From Pedobacter rhizosphaerae (GTDB taxonomy: Bacteria; Bacteroidota; Bacteroidia; Sphingobacteriales; Sphingobacteriaceae), in contig NZ_FOGG01000017.1 in NCBI RefSeq assembly GCF_900111155.1, positions 56,690-120,689 of the forward strand: a stretch of 64,000 bases of DNA, written 5' to 3'. The notes beneath the pieces were generated by a model. The model was not told the origin of the DNA and did no database searches. It saw only the letters and a list, made by a program, of their open reading frames with translations. Below are positions 1-8,835 of this stretch, piece by piece (the stretch's first letter is position 1; every line of letters begins with the position of its first letter). A program made the translations under genes and the position numbers.

Positions 1-2846
1 CTGGCAAATATCAGATCCAGTTTTCTTATGTCGGTTATAAGTCAGTTACCCAATCAGTTGACTTGGGTACTGGTAATACTGTTCAATTAAACGCCAGTCT
101 TTCAGGGGATGCTGTTGGTTTGGACGAAGTTATTGTAACGGGTACTTCTCAGGGTACCACCAGGAAGCAACTGGGAAGTTATGTAAGTACCGTTAAGGGC
201 GATGATTTGAATAAGGCACCAAGCGGGAATGCTTTAGCTTCCCTTCAGGGAAAAACTCCTGGCGCTCAAATTAGTCAAAACTCCGGAGACCCTGCGGGTG
301 GTATATCTGTTCGGTTAAGGGGGATCAGCTCGGTTAACTCCTCATCAGAACCACTTTATATTATTGATGGCGTAATTGTAAATAACTCAACCACAAGGGT
401 AACCAATACTTCAGGTAATTATGATGGAGGAAACTTTGTTGGAAGTATTGGCCAAAATAGAATGGTAGATATCAATCCAGCGGATATTGATCACATAGAG
501 GTATTAAATGGTGCTGCGGCTGCCGCAATTTATGGATCGAGGGCCAATGCAGGGGTAATCCAGATTTTTACCAAAAGAGGTAAAACCGGAGAGCCACAGG
601 TAAGTTTCAATACCAGTTTGGTCATCAGCGAACTTCGTAAGCAGATAGAGGTTAACCAGGCACCTATCAAATTTGGAGGATCAGTAGATGCACAAACACA
701 AGATATCTTGACCCCAACCTTAACCAATACCACTCCGGTAACCAGATATAACTATCAGGATTACATTTTTAGAACAGGTATTGGTACAGATAATTCGGTG
801 TCGGTTTCCGGAGGTAATGATAATACTAAGTTTTACACCTCTGCAGGATATTTCTCTAATCAGGGGATTATTAAAAACACTGACTTCAGAAGAATGAACT
901 TCAGGGCCAATTTAGATCAAAAGATTAATAATTGGGTACGCATGACAGCTGGTTTTAATTATGTCCATAGTGATGCCAATGAAAAACCAGATGGAAATTC
1001 GTTCTTTTCACCAATGAACTCCGTTACGATTATTGGTAATTTTCATGATTTGTTTACCAGAGACGTATTGGGTAATCTTAAAGCTGTTGGCGAGCGTGGT
1101 CGGGTTAATCCGGTATCAGTTATTGAAGATATCAAACAACGCCAATTTGTTAACCGGGTTATTGCCAATGCAGGATTAAAGTTAAATCCCGTGAAAAACC
1201 TAACCGTAGACTATTCTATGGGTGTAGATAACAGCATTCAGAATGGAACAACCTACATCCCTCCCTTTGCTTATAATGTGAGTACAGGTTTTTTTGGGGG
1301 TGGCCCAACATTAGATCCATCTTTGAATGGATATGCGAGTACTGCAAATGCCACTACTACCTTGTTTAATAATGAACTGAATCTTACCTACGATGCTAAA
1401 TTATCTAATTTATTAAGTTCTACAACACAATTAGGAGGTTCTTATCAATACCAAAAAGATCTGTTTAGTTTATTAAACGGACGTGGACTTGCTCCTTTTA
1501 CACAGGTCGTAAATTCGGCGAGTACAATTCTGGTTAATAATGACTCGAGGTCTGAGTTTTCGATCAGTGGAGCATATTTGCAACAGAATTTCAAATATAA
1601 AGACCACCTATTCGTAACTGGCGCATTGCGCGTAGATCAATCGACGGTATTTGGTGAAGATAACCGCACTCAATATTATCTAAAAGGCAATGTGAGTTAT
1701 GTGCTTTCATCTGCCGATTATTGGAAAAAATTGGGTATAAGTTCCTGGTGGAATTCGTTTAAATTGAGGGCTGCATATGGAGAATCAGGAAATCTTACCG
1801 GAATTCAACCTTATGACCGTTTCAATGTCTATTCGCCAGGGTCACTTAATAGCAGAACTTCATTAGTGTCGAGCGGTATATTAGCTAACACCTCTGTAAA
1901 GCCTGAGCGTCAAAAGGAATTAGAAGTTGGAACCGATATGTCTTTCTTTAATAATCGGTTGGGCGTAACATTTAGCTGGTACAATAAGAATGTAAGCGAC
2001 TTATTACTTCCGGTTGTTGTTGCACCATCAACGGGTTTTTCTAGTTTGCTAGATAACATTGGTGGTACATTAAGGAATAGAGGAGTTGAACTCATGTTAA
2101 CTGGTGTGCCGGTAAAAACAACTGATTTTAGCTGGACGACTACCCTGATATACAACCGGAACCGGAATAAGGTTATCGGGTCTGGTGCAAGAAGAACACT
2201 TGCTACAAATGCCGGGGCACCCGTTTCTATAATAGATGGATATCCTGCAGGGGTTTTTTGGGGTAGCTATTTTGCTAGAAATGATGACGGAACTTTGTTA
2301 ACAAATGCCCTGGGCATTCCACTGGCAGAAGCTCCGAGAGTAAATGGTGTACCTAGTGGAACTCCTGTACAAAAAGTGATTGGTGACCCCAATCCAGACT
2401 ACACGGGCTCTTTAGTTAATGATTTTACCTATAAAAAATTGAGTCTTCATATTCAGCTAGATGCAGTTCAGGGTGGCGATGTTTGGAATGCAGATTGGAG
2501 AACCCGTCAGGGGGTAGGTAATGGCAAAATAACAGAGGCAGAAGATTTAGGACAATTACCAAGGGGTTATGTAGCCGGTGTTTATAATATAGAAGAATGG
2601 CGTATAGACGATGGTTCGTTTGTGAAGCTAAGAGAGATTTCATTAAGCTATAATATTGGTAAAGTGAAATTTGTTAAAGATTTGACAGTTAATTTAAGTG
2701 GAAGAAACCTCATTTCCTGGGATAATTACAAGGGGTATGACCCAGAATTAAATTCAGGAGGGCAATCAACCCTTTTGAGAAATATCGATTTTGGCTCAGT
2801 TCCTATTCCCCGTACCTTTTCTATAGGTTTAAAAGCAACGTTCTAA
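1..2846 (+). CDS. SusC/RagA-family TonB-dependent outer-membrane transporter, 5' end outside window
   Basis: The reading frame is open from base 3, so the gene begins upstream of the window. The first visible residues (GKYQIQFSYVGYKS) are the end of a carboxypeptidase-regulatory-like (CarboxypepD_reg) domain. They are followed by a TonB-box-like segment (GLDEVIVTGT), a plug domain with the usual SusC signature (LRGISSVNSSSEPLYIIDGV and AAAAIYGSRANAGVIQIFTK) and a long beta-barrel ending in an aromatic residue (KATF). SusC proteins form the outer-membrane pore through which SusD-captured oligosaccharides are pulled with TonB energy. The gene is 16 bp upstream of a SusD-like gene, which fits co-transcription. 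Its substrate cannot be read from the sequence, because no enzyme gene follows it. Confidence 0.95.
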   Translation, partial: GKYQIQFSYVGYKSVTQSVDLGTGNTVQLNASLSGDAVGLDEVIVTGTSQGTTRKQLGSYVSTVKGDDLNKAPSGNALASLQGKTPGAQISQNSGDPAGGISVRLRGISSVNSSSEPLYIIDGVIVNNSTTRVTNTSGNYDGGNFVGSIGQNRMVDINPADIDHIEVLNGAAAAAIYGSRANAGVIQIFTKRGKTGEPQVSFNTSLVISELRKQIEVNQAPIKFGGSVDAQTQDILTPTLTNTTPVTRYNYQDYIFRTGIGTDNSVSVSGGNDNTKFYTSAGYFSNQGIIKNTDFRRMNFRANLDQKINNWVRMTAGFNYVHSDANEKPDGNSFFSPMNSVTIIGNFHDLFTRDVLGNLKAVGERGRVNPVSVIEDIKQRQFVNRVIANAGLKLNPVKNLTVDYSMGVDNSIQNGTTYIPPFAYNVSTGFFGGGPTLDPSLNGYASTANATTTLFNNELNLTYDAKLSNLLSSTTQLGGSYQYQKDLFSLLNGRGLAPFTQVVNSASTILVNNDSRSEFSISGAYLQQNFKYKDHLFVTGALRVDQSTVFGEDNRTQYYLKGNVSYVLSSADYWKKLGISSWWNSFKLRAAYGESGNLTGIQPYDRFNVYSPGSLNSRTSLVSSGILANTSVKPERQKELEVGTDMSFFNNRLGVTFSWYNKNVSDLLLPVVVAPSTGFSSLLDNIGGTLRNRGVELMLTGVPVKTTDFSWTTTLIYNRNRNKVIGSGARRTLATNAGAPVSIIDGYPAGVFWGSYFARNDDGTLLTNALGIPLAEAPRVNGVPSGTPVQKVIGDPNPDYTGSLVNDFTYKKLSLHIQLDAVQGGDVWNADWRTRQGVGNGKITEAEDLGQLPRGYVAGVYNIEEWRIDDGSFVKLREISLSYNIGKVKFVKDLTVNLSGRNLISWDNYKGYDPELNSGGQSTLLRNIDFGSVPIPRTFSIGLKATF

Positions 2847-2862
2847 CTTAAAACTATTTGTT

Positions 2863-4158
2863 ATGAAAAATTTAAAATCAAAATATACGATCTGGACATT
2901 CCTGTTGTGTGCATCTGTACTTTTAGGTGCCTGTAAGAAGGAATATTTAAATCCTAACGGAGCCAGCGCCACTGATGTATTGTCTTCTGCCAAAGGGCTT
3001 ACGGGGGTAACTGTAGGTTTACAGAAAGCTTACTCTACATCCAGGGCTGGCCTTTTGTATGCCTCTCTGTCATTAAATGGGATTACCACAAATGAGTTAA
3101 TCTCTATCAATACCGGAAATACAAACGAAGAGCGCCTGATGGCGGGTGGAGTTCAGGTTGATGGTAACAACACTATTGTGTTAGGGGTTTGGACAGCTTC
3201 AAATAAGATTATTTATGATGCTGACAATGTTATTAACAATGCAGTTAATTTGGCCGACAAGAACTATGCAGCAGGACTAATTGCTCATGCCAGTATTTTT
3301 AAAGCCATTGCATTGGGGAATTTGTCTGAGTTTTGGGAGAAAATTCCTGCAGGAATCGGGCTAAATGTAGGTTTCATTAATCGGTTGGATGGTTTCAATA
3401 AGGCTATAGCTACAATCGAGAATGCACAGGCTGTTATTGCCGCCAATGCCATCAGCACAACCTTTTTAGGGAATATTCCTACGGGAGTAGACATTCCCAA
3501 TACACTTAATGCTTTGAAGGCCAGATATGCGCTGTTTGCTGGTAATTATGCGCTGGCGCTAACGGCGGCAAATGCAGTAGATTTAACAAAGAGGTCTACC
3601 TTTACTTATGATGCACTTAATCTGAATCCAATTTTTGAAATTGCTACTTCTACAAATAATGTAGTGCAACCTAAAAATATAAATTTAGGTCAAACAGGGG
3701 TTAATGTTCCCGATGCAGGCGATTTGCGCATTCCATTCTATACTGTAATTAATACCACAGTGAGGATAAATGGGTTTGGGGTATCTACTTTTGCACAAAT
3801 TCCACTTTACCTGCCTGGAGAAATGACACTAATCAAAGCGGAAGCTTATGTTCGTCAGGCCACACCTAATTTGGCCAGCGCTTTAACAGAGTTGAATAAA
3901 TTAGTGACCAAAACGCCTGCTCAAGACCCTTTTGGTGTAGGAGCTGGATTACCTGCCATTACGGGTTCGCCCACTGCTCAAACGCTTTTAGATTTGATCT
4001 ACAAACACCGGTGCATAGAATTATTTATGTCAGGGCTTAAGTTAGAAGATATGAGGAGATTTAATCAACCTCTAACCGATCGGAAAAGGAATTTCTTTCC
4101 TTACCCTTTTGCAGAGCGAGATAATAACACCAATACCCCAGCCGATCCAACGTTTTAA
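2863..4158 (+). CDS. SusD/RagB-family glycan-binding lipoprotein
   Basis: This 431-residue protein starts with a lipoprotein signal (charged start, hydrophobic stretch, lipobox LLGAC, then KKEYLN), so it should be anchored in the outer membrane. The C-terminal part has the typical SusD ending (YKHRCIELFMSGLKLEDMRRF). SusD-like proteins cap the SusC barrel and bind the incoming glycan. At 431 residues it is shorter than the other SusD proteins here (583 to 615 residues), and the region between the lipobox and the C-terminal motif is weakly conserved, so it may belong to a divergent branch. It is the last gene of its unit; a hairpin at 4263-4299 follows. The substrate is unknown. Confidence 0.85.
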   Translation: MKNLKSKYTIWTFLLCASVLLGACKKEYLNPNGASATDVLSSAKGLTGVTVGLQKAYSTSRAGLLYASLSLNGITTNELISINTGNTNEERLMAGGVQVDGNNTIVLGVWTASNKIIYDADNVINNAVNLADKNYAAGLIAHASIFKAIALGNLSEFWEKIPAGIGLNVGFINRLDGFNKAIATIENAQAVIAANAISTTFLGNIPTGVDIPNTLNALKARYALFAGNYALALTAANAVDLTKRSTFTYDALNLNPIFEIATSTNNVVQPKNINLGQTGVNVPDAGDLRIPFYTVINTTVRINGFGVSTFAQIPLYLPGEMTLIKAEAYVRQATPNLASALTELNKLVTKTPAQDPFGVGAGLPAITGSPTAQTLLDLIYKHRCIELFMSGLKLEDMRRFNQPLTDRKRNFFPYPFAERDNNTNTPADPTF

Positions 4159-4262
4159 GACAAAAATTGTATCATAAAATTCAATTATCAGTCTTGTCGA
4201 AGGATCTGTGCAGCGGAACATCGCTAAATAAACAGAAAACCAATCTGCGAAAATCCATTCTA

Positions 4263-4299
4263 ATCTGCGGGAGAAAGTATTCTTATACCTCCCGCAGAT
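4263..4299. terminator. Hairpin between convergent susD and deoR-type genes
   Basis: An 11-bp perfect inverted repeat (ATCTGCGGGAG at 4263-4273 and its complement at 4289-4299) with a 15-base loop lies between two convergent genes. There is no strong T-tract on either side, so a transcription terminator is likely but not certain. The rest of 4159-4381 holds two degenerate copies of a CTTGTCGAAGGATCTGTG-like dispersed repeat (about 4195-4215 and 4344-4366) and no convincing gene. Confidence 0.5.
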
Positions 4300-4381
4300 A
4301 TAAGAGGATTAGACAGAAAAGGATTCTTTTCGGGTTGTCGATCCTGAGCTTATCTAAGGATCTGTGGAGGAGAACTGCCTT

Positions 4382-5128
4382 CTACAATATATTTAATTCC
4401 TTTGTTCGATAGTTTGCCAGCAGATCGTCGTTTACATCCAGCTCCGTAATCAGATAGCTTATGCTTTCTATCGGGCAAACTTTTAGGCGTAATGCAATAT
4501 CCAGTTTCTCGGAGATGCAAAGCACGGCAGTTCTTTTAGAGCAGGCCAGCATCGCCTTTTTGAGTTGATTAATTTCCCAGTAAGTATCTGTTAAACCTTC
4601 TTCAGGATGAAGTGCACTAGTACCCATCAAACATAAATCTGCTTTTATTTCAGCCAGTTGAGTAATCACATGCCCGCCATAGGTAACCTGCGAATTTTTG
4701 GAGAATAATCCACCAATTAAGATGACTTCAATATTGTTGTATTTCGCTAGCTCCACCGCAACCAACGGACTAATAGTAAAAAAGGTAGCCGTAAGGCCCT
4801 GAGGAAGTTGTTTAACCAGTTCTAAAATGGTCGTTCCTCCCCCTGTTAATATCACCATTCCATCTTTGATCAGGTTGGTCGCTTTTTTAGCAATGGCAAT
4901 TTTGCTGTCTCTCGCATAAACCGTACTGTCATCAAACGAACTGTGGTACGATTTGGATAATGCCCCACCATGAACTTTATAAAGTAAGCCTTCGTCTACC
5001 AGCTCCTGCAAGTCTCTTCTGATCGTATCTTCTGATACATTGAGTAATTGTACCAGATCTGATGTAAGTACCCGATTATGAAGGTTAATCTGGCGCATAA
5101 TGAAATCATGGCGTTCTTTTTTGAGCAT
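4382..5128 (-). CDS. DeoR/GlpR-family transcriptional regulator
   Basis: This 248-residue protein is a cytoplasmic DNA-binding regulator. The N-terminus carries the DeoR-type winged helix-turn-helix (residues about 6-56, with TSDLVQLLNVSEDTIRRDL and VHGGAL). The remainder is the sugar-phosphate sensor domain of the ISOCOT fold, including ILTGGGTT and GLFSKNSQVTYGG. I start it at the methionine of MLKKERHDF, although the frame stays open 40 codons further upstream, because family members begin just before the helix-turn-helix and the upstream residues are low-complexity. Such proteins usually repress a neighbouring sugar operon and release DNA on binding a phosphorylated sugar. It faces the SusC/SusD pair at 5367-10683, and both share a near-identical 20-bp sequence upstream, so it probably controls that pair and itself. 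Confidence 0.9.
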   Translation of the reverse strand: MLKKERHDFIMRQINLHNRVLTSDLVQLLNVSEDTIRRDLQELVDEGLLYKVHGGALSKSYHSSFDDSTVYARDSKIAIAKKATNLIKDGMVILTGGGTTILELVKQLPQGLTATFFTISPLVAVELAKYNNIEVILIGGLFSKNSQVTYGGHVITQLAEIKADLCLMGTSALHPEEGLTDTYWEINQLKKAMLACSKRTAVLCISEKLDIALRLKVCPIESISYLITELDVNDDLLANYRTKELNIL

Positions 5129-5181
5129 AGTGGTTTGGTTTAGAAGCGAATGTATAAAAAGATTTTGAAAAAATATAAAAC

Positions 5182-5201
5182 TGCGTTTTTTTGCTTGTTT
5201 G
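5182..5201. promoter_or_regulatory. Candidate regulator operator, copy 1 (upstream of the deoR-type gene)
   Basis: TGCGTTTTTTTGCTTGTTTG is an 18/20 match to the sequence at 5294-5313 in the same orientation, 112 bp apart. It lies 54 bp upstream of the regulator's chosen start and next to a TATATTTT-like -7 box on the minus strand (about 5169-5176). It is a candidate autoregulatory site; function is inferred from position and repetition only. Confidence 0.45.
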
Positions 5202-5241
5202 TGCAAGTTTGTCTTTTTAAACAAGTAAATGAAGAATATTA

Positions 5242-5276
5242 TTTGCATTTATAACCAAAAACATTTTATATATTTA
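5242..5276 (+). promoter_or_regulatory. Possible promoter of the 5367 susC gene
   Basis: TTTG at 5242-5245 and TATATTTA at 5269-5276 approximate the Bacteroidota -33 (TTTG) and -7 (TAnnTTTG) boxes with a 23-bp spacer, at the long end of the accepted range. One -7 base differs from consensus. The candidate operator at 5294-5313 would then fall just downstream of the transcription start, a usual repressor position. Confidence 0.35.
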
Positions 5277-5293
5277 CTAAACTAAACTTAAAA

Positions 5294-5313
5294 TGCGTTT
5301 TTATGCGTGTTTG
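5294..5313. promoter_or_regulatory. Candidate regulator operator, copy 2 (upstream of susC)
   Basis: TGCGTTTTTATGCGTGTTTG repeats the 5182-5201 sequence with two mismatches. It ends 53 bp before the SusC start codon, mirroring the 54-bp distance of copy 1 from the regulator start. Repetition in front of both divergent units suggests that one protein, most simply the DeoR-type regulator, binds both. Confidence 0.45.
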
Positions 5314-5366
5314 ATAAACTACAAATAATCAACAAAACTAATTATTAACTTATCCCTAGTCAGTTT

Positions 5367-8300
5367 ATGAAAAAAAAGCTACTACTAATTTTTATTGGTA
5401 CCTTTTTGCTGTTTGCAAATGCTATTGCCCAGCAAATTACAGTTACCGGTAAGGTCACGTCGGAAGACGGGCCAGTGCCAGGTGTTTCCGTTCGGGTGAA
5501 GGGAAGCAATATGGTGGCACAAACCAATAGCGATGGGCTGTATACGATCAAAGCATCCAAAACAGATGTTTTGGTTTTTACTTTCATCGGATATCTTACC
5601 GCCGAAAGACCTGTTGCAGGTAATACAACCATTAATGTAAGTCTTAAAACCGATTCAAAAGGTTTAGATGATGTGGTGGTTGTAGGTTATGGAACCCAGA
5701 GAAAAGGCAATGTTACCGGCGCAGTTTCTACTATCGACGTTAAAAAAACTTTAGAAGGCCGACCTATCTCAGATGTTGGAAGGGCATTGCAAGGTGCAGC
5801 TTCAGGTTTGAGTATTACCGTACCCAGCGCAGAGATCGGCTCTGATCCGGTAATCCGCATCAGGGGTCAGCTGGCATCTTTTAACGGAAGTGCCCAACCC
5901 CTGGTATTGGTAGATAACGTGGAGATTCCAAGTTTGCAATTGGTTAATCCTAACGATATTGCCAGCATTACCATCTTGAAAGATGCTGCTGCTTCATCTA
6001 TTTATGGTGCAAAGGCAGCTTTCGGGGTAGTTTTAATTACTACTAAAACCGGCTCTGCAACAGATAAACCATCTATAACCTACTCTAATAACTTTTCATA
6101 TCAAAACGTGTGGAAAGACCTTAAAATGGCTGATGTAAATGGCTTGAAATATACAGTTGATGCAGCCGAACGAATAGGTGTAACCACACCAACAGGTGCC
6201 TTTTATTACGTAGATAGGGCCAGTTACGAAAAGGCAGCTGCCTGGAAGGAGAAATATGGCAGTACTATAGGTCCAGATGATCCTACTGTATTTGGTAGGG
6301 ATTGGTATGTGCAGGGGGCAAACCAAAAAATGGGGGTGCGTACCTATAACCCTTACGATTACATGGTAAGAGAGTGGGCACCAACGCAGCAACACAACCT
6401 GTCTATAGGCGGTACATCTGGTAAAACGTCTTATAACATAGGTTTGGGTTTACTAGATCAATCGGGTATGTTAAAGCCGGCAAAAGAAGATCGTTTTACA
6501 CGTTACAACGCCTCGTTTAAAATTACCAGTGAGATTAATAAATACCTCACCATTAGAGGAGGGGCAATCTACTCAAGAAGAAATAAGCAGTATGCGTATA
6601 CCACCAGTTCTACAACGGCCGATCCATGGTTATACCTGTACAGATGGAGCTCAATTTATCCATTGGGTAAAGATGAAAACGGCGACCCTATACGCAGTCC
6701 GGAAAGCGAAATTGCTTCGGCAAACACCGCTAATATTCTTTTAAATTATGCCAATGTGAATTTAGGGACAACCGTAAATATCCTCAAAAATTGGAAAGTG
6801 GATTTAGATTATACTTTTACCAATCAAAATGAAGATTGGAGAAGGCCTGGAACGCGTTTCACGGCAAGGAATTCATGGGTTGCGCCAAAAGCAAGGCTCA
6901 ATTCAAGTGGCGCACCAATTTACGTGAATGATATGGGGCAGGTAGTTTCAAGTACCTCCCCTGGAGCAATTGCTGCATACGATTTGTCTATGGATATGTA
7001 TACTACTCCAGGGTCCAGTCCTGATCATTTTGCCCGGACCGCTACAAGTTTCTACAGCCATACCATCAATGCACTTACCACCTACAATTTAAAATTGAAA
7101 GAAGACCACGATTTTAAATTTATTGCAGGTTTAAACCGTGTAACCAGCACAGCAGAAGCTCAATTTGGTCAGATTACAAATCTCTCGGATATCAATAACC
7201 CTCAATTTAGTTTTGGAACTGGTTTGCAAACCGTTCTTCCAACAGCGGTTTCCCTTGGGTTAATTCCGGGAGGGATCCGGATTTTTGCACCAGATAAAAT
7301 ATGGGAATCTCAATTGGGTTATTTTGGCCGTATTAATTATGCCTATAAAAACAAATATCTTTTAGAGGGTAATATCCGTTATGATGGCTCTTCTAAATTT
7401 CCAGAATTTTTATGGTGGAGATGGTATCCTTCCTTTTCTGCAGGCTGGGTAGCCAGTGAAGAGAAATTTATGGCCTGGACAAAACCAGTATTGGATCAGT
7501 TAAAATTCAGGGCTTCCTGGGGATCCATCGGAGATCAATCTGTGCCCAATGATTTGTATCTCCCGATAATGCCGAATGGGCAGGTATCCTGGATTTTAAA
7601 CGGTGCGAGAGCGAATTACGTGGGAACACCAAGAGCAATTGCCGCAGATATTCAATGGCAGGATATCGTAACAACTAACTTTGGTGTAGATGCTACGCTA
7701 CTCAAAAATAAACTCACGGCCTCATTTGATATATTCCAGCGAAAAACAGAGAATATGATTGTGCCAACAGAAGGTATCCCGCTTACCTTTGGTATTGCTT
7801 CTCCACAGGGCAACTATGGCGCATTAAATACCAAAGGTTGGGAGCTTACTATCGATTTTAATCATCGTTTTCAAAATGGTTTGGGCTTAAATTTTAAAGG
7901 AAATTTATCCAATGCTAAAACTACCCTAACAGCGTATGGTTCTGGAACACAAATTACTTCTAACTATAATGGAAAAGATATAGGTGAAATCTGGGGATAT
8001 CGTACAGATAGGTTATATCAAATGGACGATTTTGAGCTTGACGGATCAGGAAAACCAATATTATTTACCCTCACCGCTGCAGAAAGTAAGTTGAACGCTG
8101 GCAAGCAGGCTTATAAGTTAAAGCCAGGTCCAAATGGCGAAAAACCAGTATATCAACCTTTCGTGCAAAACTCAGCTAATTTCCGTTTTGGCCCGGGTGA
8201 TGTGAAGTTCAAAGATGTAAACGGCGATGGGGAGATTAGCAACGGCGATGGAACCTTAGCCAACCCTGGCGATTTAGAAGTTATCGGTAATTCTAATCCA

Positions 8301-8831
8301 CGGTATGAGTATGGTTTCCGTTTAGGAGCAGATTTTAAAGGCGTAGATATCAGTGCTTTCTTCCAGGGCGTTGGTAGCCGTAAAATCTGGGGAGCGGGAT
8401 TCTTAGCTATTCCGGGTTTCAACTCTGCAGACGGTGCCATGCCGGAAGCCATTGCAAGTAACTATTGGACACCACAAACACCAGATGCTTTTTATCCTGC
8501 AGCTTATAATAATGCTGCAAGCAATACCACTAATAACATGCAGGTTCAGGATCGTTACTTATTAAATATGGCTTACTTAAGGTTGAAAAACCTAACTGTT
8601 GGCTATACTTTTCCTTCAACACTGGTTAAAAAGGCAGGAATCAGTTCCTTAAGGGTATATACCGCTTTAGAAAACTTCTTTACCTGGGATCATTTAGGCG
8701 ATTTGCCTATCGATCCGGAAAGTGTGAGTGGTTATTCGGTTTGGGATCAGAACAACTATAACAGCGGGCGTACCGGTACAGGTATTCCAGCTTTCAAGAG
8801 TGTTTCATTTGGTGTACAGTTGAATTTTTAA
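5367..8831 (+). CDS. SusC/RagA-family TonB-dependent outer-membrane transporter
   Basis: This 1154-residue protein has a Sec signal peptide with cleavage likely after ANAIA. A CarboxypepD_reg-like domain follows (about 23-95, ITVTGKVTSEDGPVPGVSV), then a TonB-box-like segment (GLDDVVVVGYGTQRKGNVTG), a plug domain (IRIRGQ...LVLVDNVEIPS and SSIYGAKAAFGVVLITTK) and a complete beta-barrel. The C-terminus (SFGVQLNF) ends in phenylalanine, as expected for outer-membrane insertion. It would import oligosaccharides together with the SusD-like protein whose start codon lies 4 bp after its stop. The upstream region holds a candidate operator for the divergent DeoR-type regulator. No glycosidase is attached to this unit, so the substrate is not predictable. 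Confidence 0.95.
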   Translation: MKKKLLLIFIGTFLLFANAIAQQITVTGKVTSEDGPVPGVSVRVKGSNMVAQTNSDGLYTIKASKTDVLVFTFIGYLTAERPVAGNTTINVSLKTDSKGLDDVVVVGYGTQRKGNVTGAVSTIDVKKTLEGRPISDVGRALQGAASGLSITVPSAEIGSDPVIRIRGQLASFNGSAQPLVLVDNVEIPSLQLVNPNDIASITILKDAAASSIYGAKAAFGVVLITTKTGSATDKPSITYSNNFSYQNVWKDLKMADVNGLKYTVDAAERIGVTTPTGAFYYVDRASYEKAAAWKEKYGSTIGPDDPTVFGRDWYVQGANQKMGVRTYNPYDYMVREWAPTQQHNLSIGGTSGKTSYNIGLGLLDQSGMLKPAKEDRFTRYNASFKITSEINKYLTIRGGAIYSRRNKQYAYTTSSTTADPWLYLYRWSSIYPLGKDENGDPIRSPESEIASANTANILLNYANVNLGTTVNILKNWKVDLDYTFTNQNEDWRRPGTRFTARNSWVAPKARLNSSGAPIYVNDMGQVVSSTSPGAIAAYDLSMDMYTTPGSSPDHFARTATSFYSHTINALTTYNLKLKEDHDFKFIAGLNRVTSTAEAQFGQITNLSDINNPQFSFGTGLQTVLPTAVSLGLIPGGIRIFAPDKIWESQLGYFGRINYAYKNKYLLEGNIRYDGSSKFPEFLWWRWYPSFSAGWVASEEKFMAWTKPVLDQLKFRASWGSIGDQSVPNDLYLPIMPNGQVSWILNGARANYVGTPRAIAADIQWQDIVTTNFGVDATLLKNKLTASFDIFQRKTENMIVPTEGIPLTFGIASPQGNYGALNTKGWELTIDFNHRFQNGLGLNFKGNLSNAKTTLTAYGSGTQITSNYNGKDIGEIWGYRTDRLYQMDDFELDGSGKPILFTLTAAESKLNAGKQAYKLKPGPNGEKPVYQPFVQNSANFRFGPGDVKFKDVNGDGEISNGDGTLANPGDLEVIGNSNPRYEYGFRLGADFKGVDISAFFQGVGSRKIWGAGFLAIPGFNSADGAMPEAIASNYWTPQTPDAFYPAAYNNAASNTTNNMQVQDRYLLNMAYLRLKNLTVGYTFPSTLVKKAGISSLRVYTALENFFTWDHLGDLPIDPESVSGYSVWDQNNYNSGRTGTGIPAFKSVSFGVQLNF

Positions 8832-8835
8832 GATT

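Noticed and set aside
4167..4412. Open frame of 81 codons after the susD gene
   Set aside because: It runs through a dispersed repeat and a hairpin and has no plausible start or protein-like composition; it overlaps the end of the convergent regulator gene.
5129..5248. N-terminal extension of the DeoR-type regulator by 40 residues
   Set aside because: Low-complexity residues ahead of the helix-turn-helix, read through the candidate promoter and operator.
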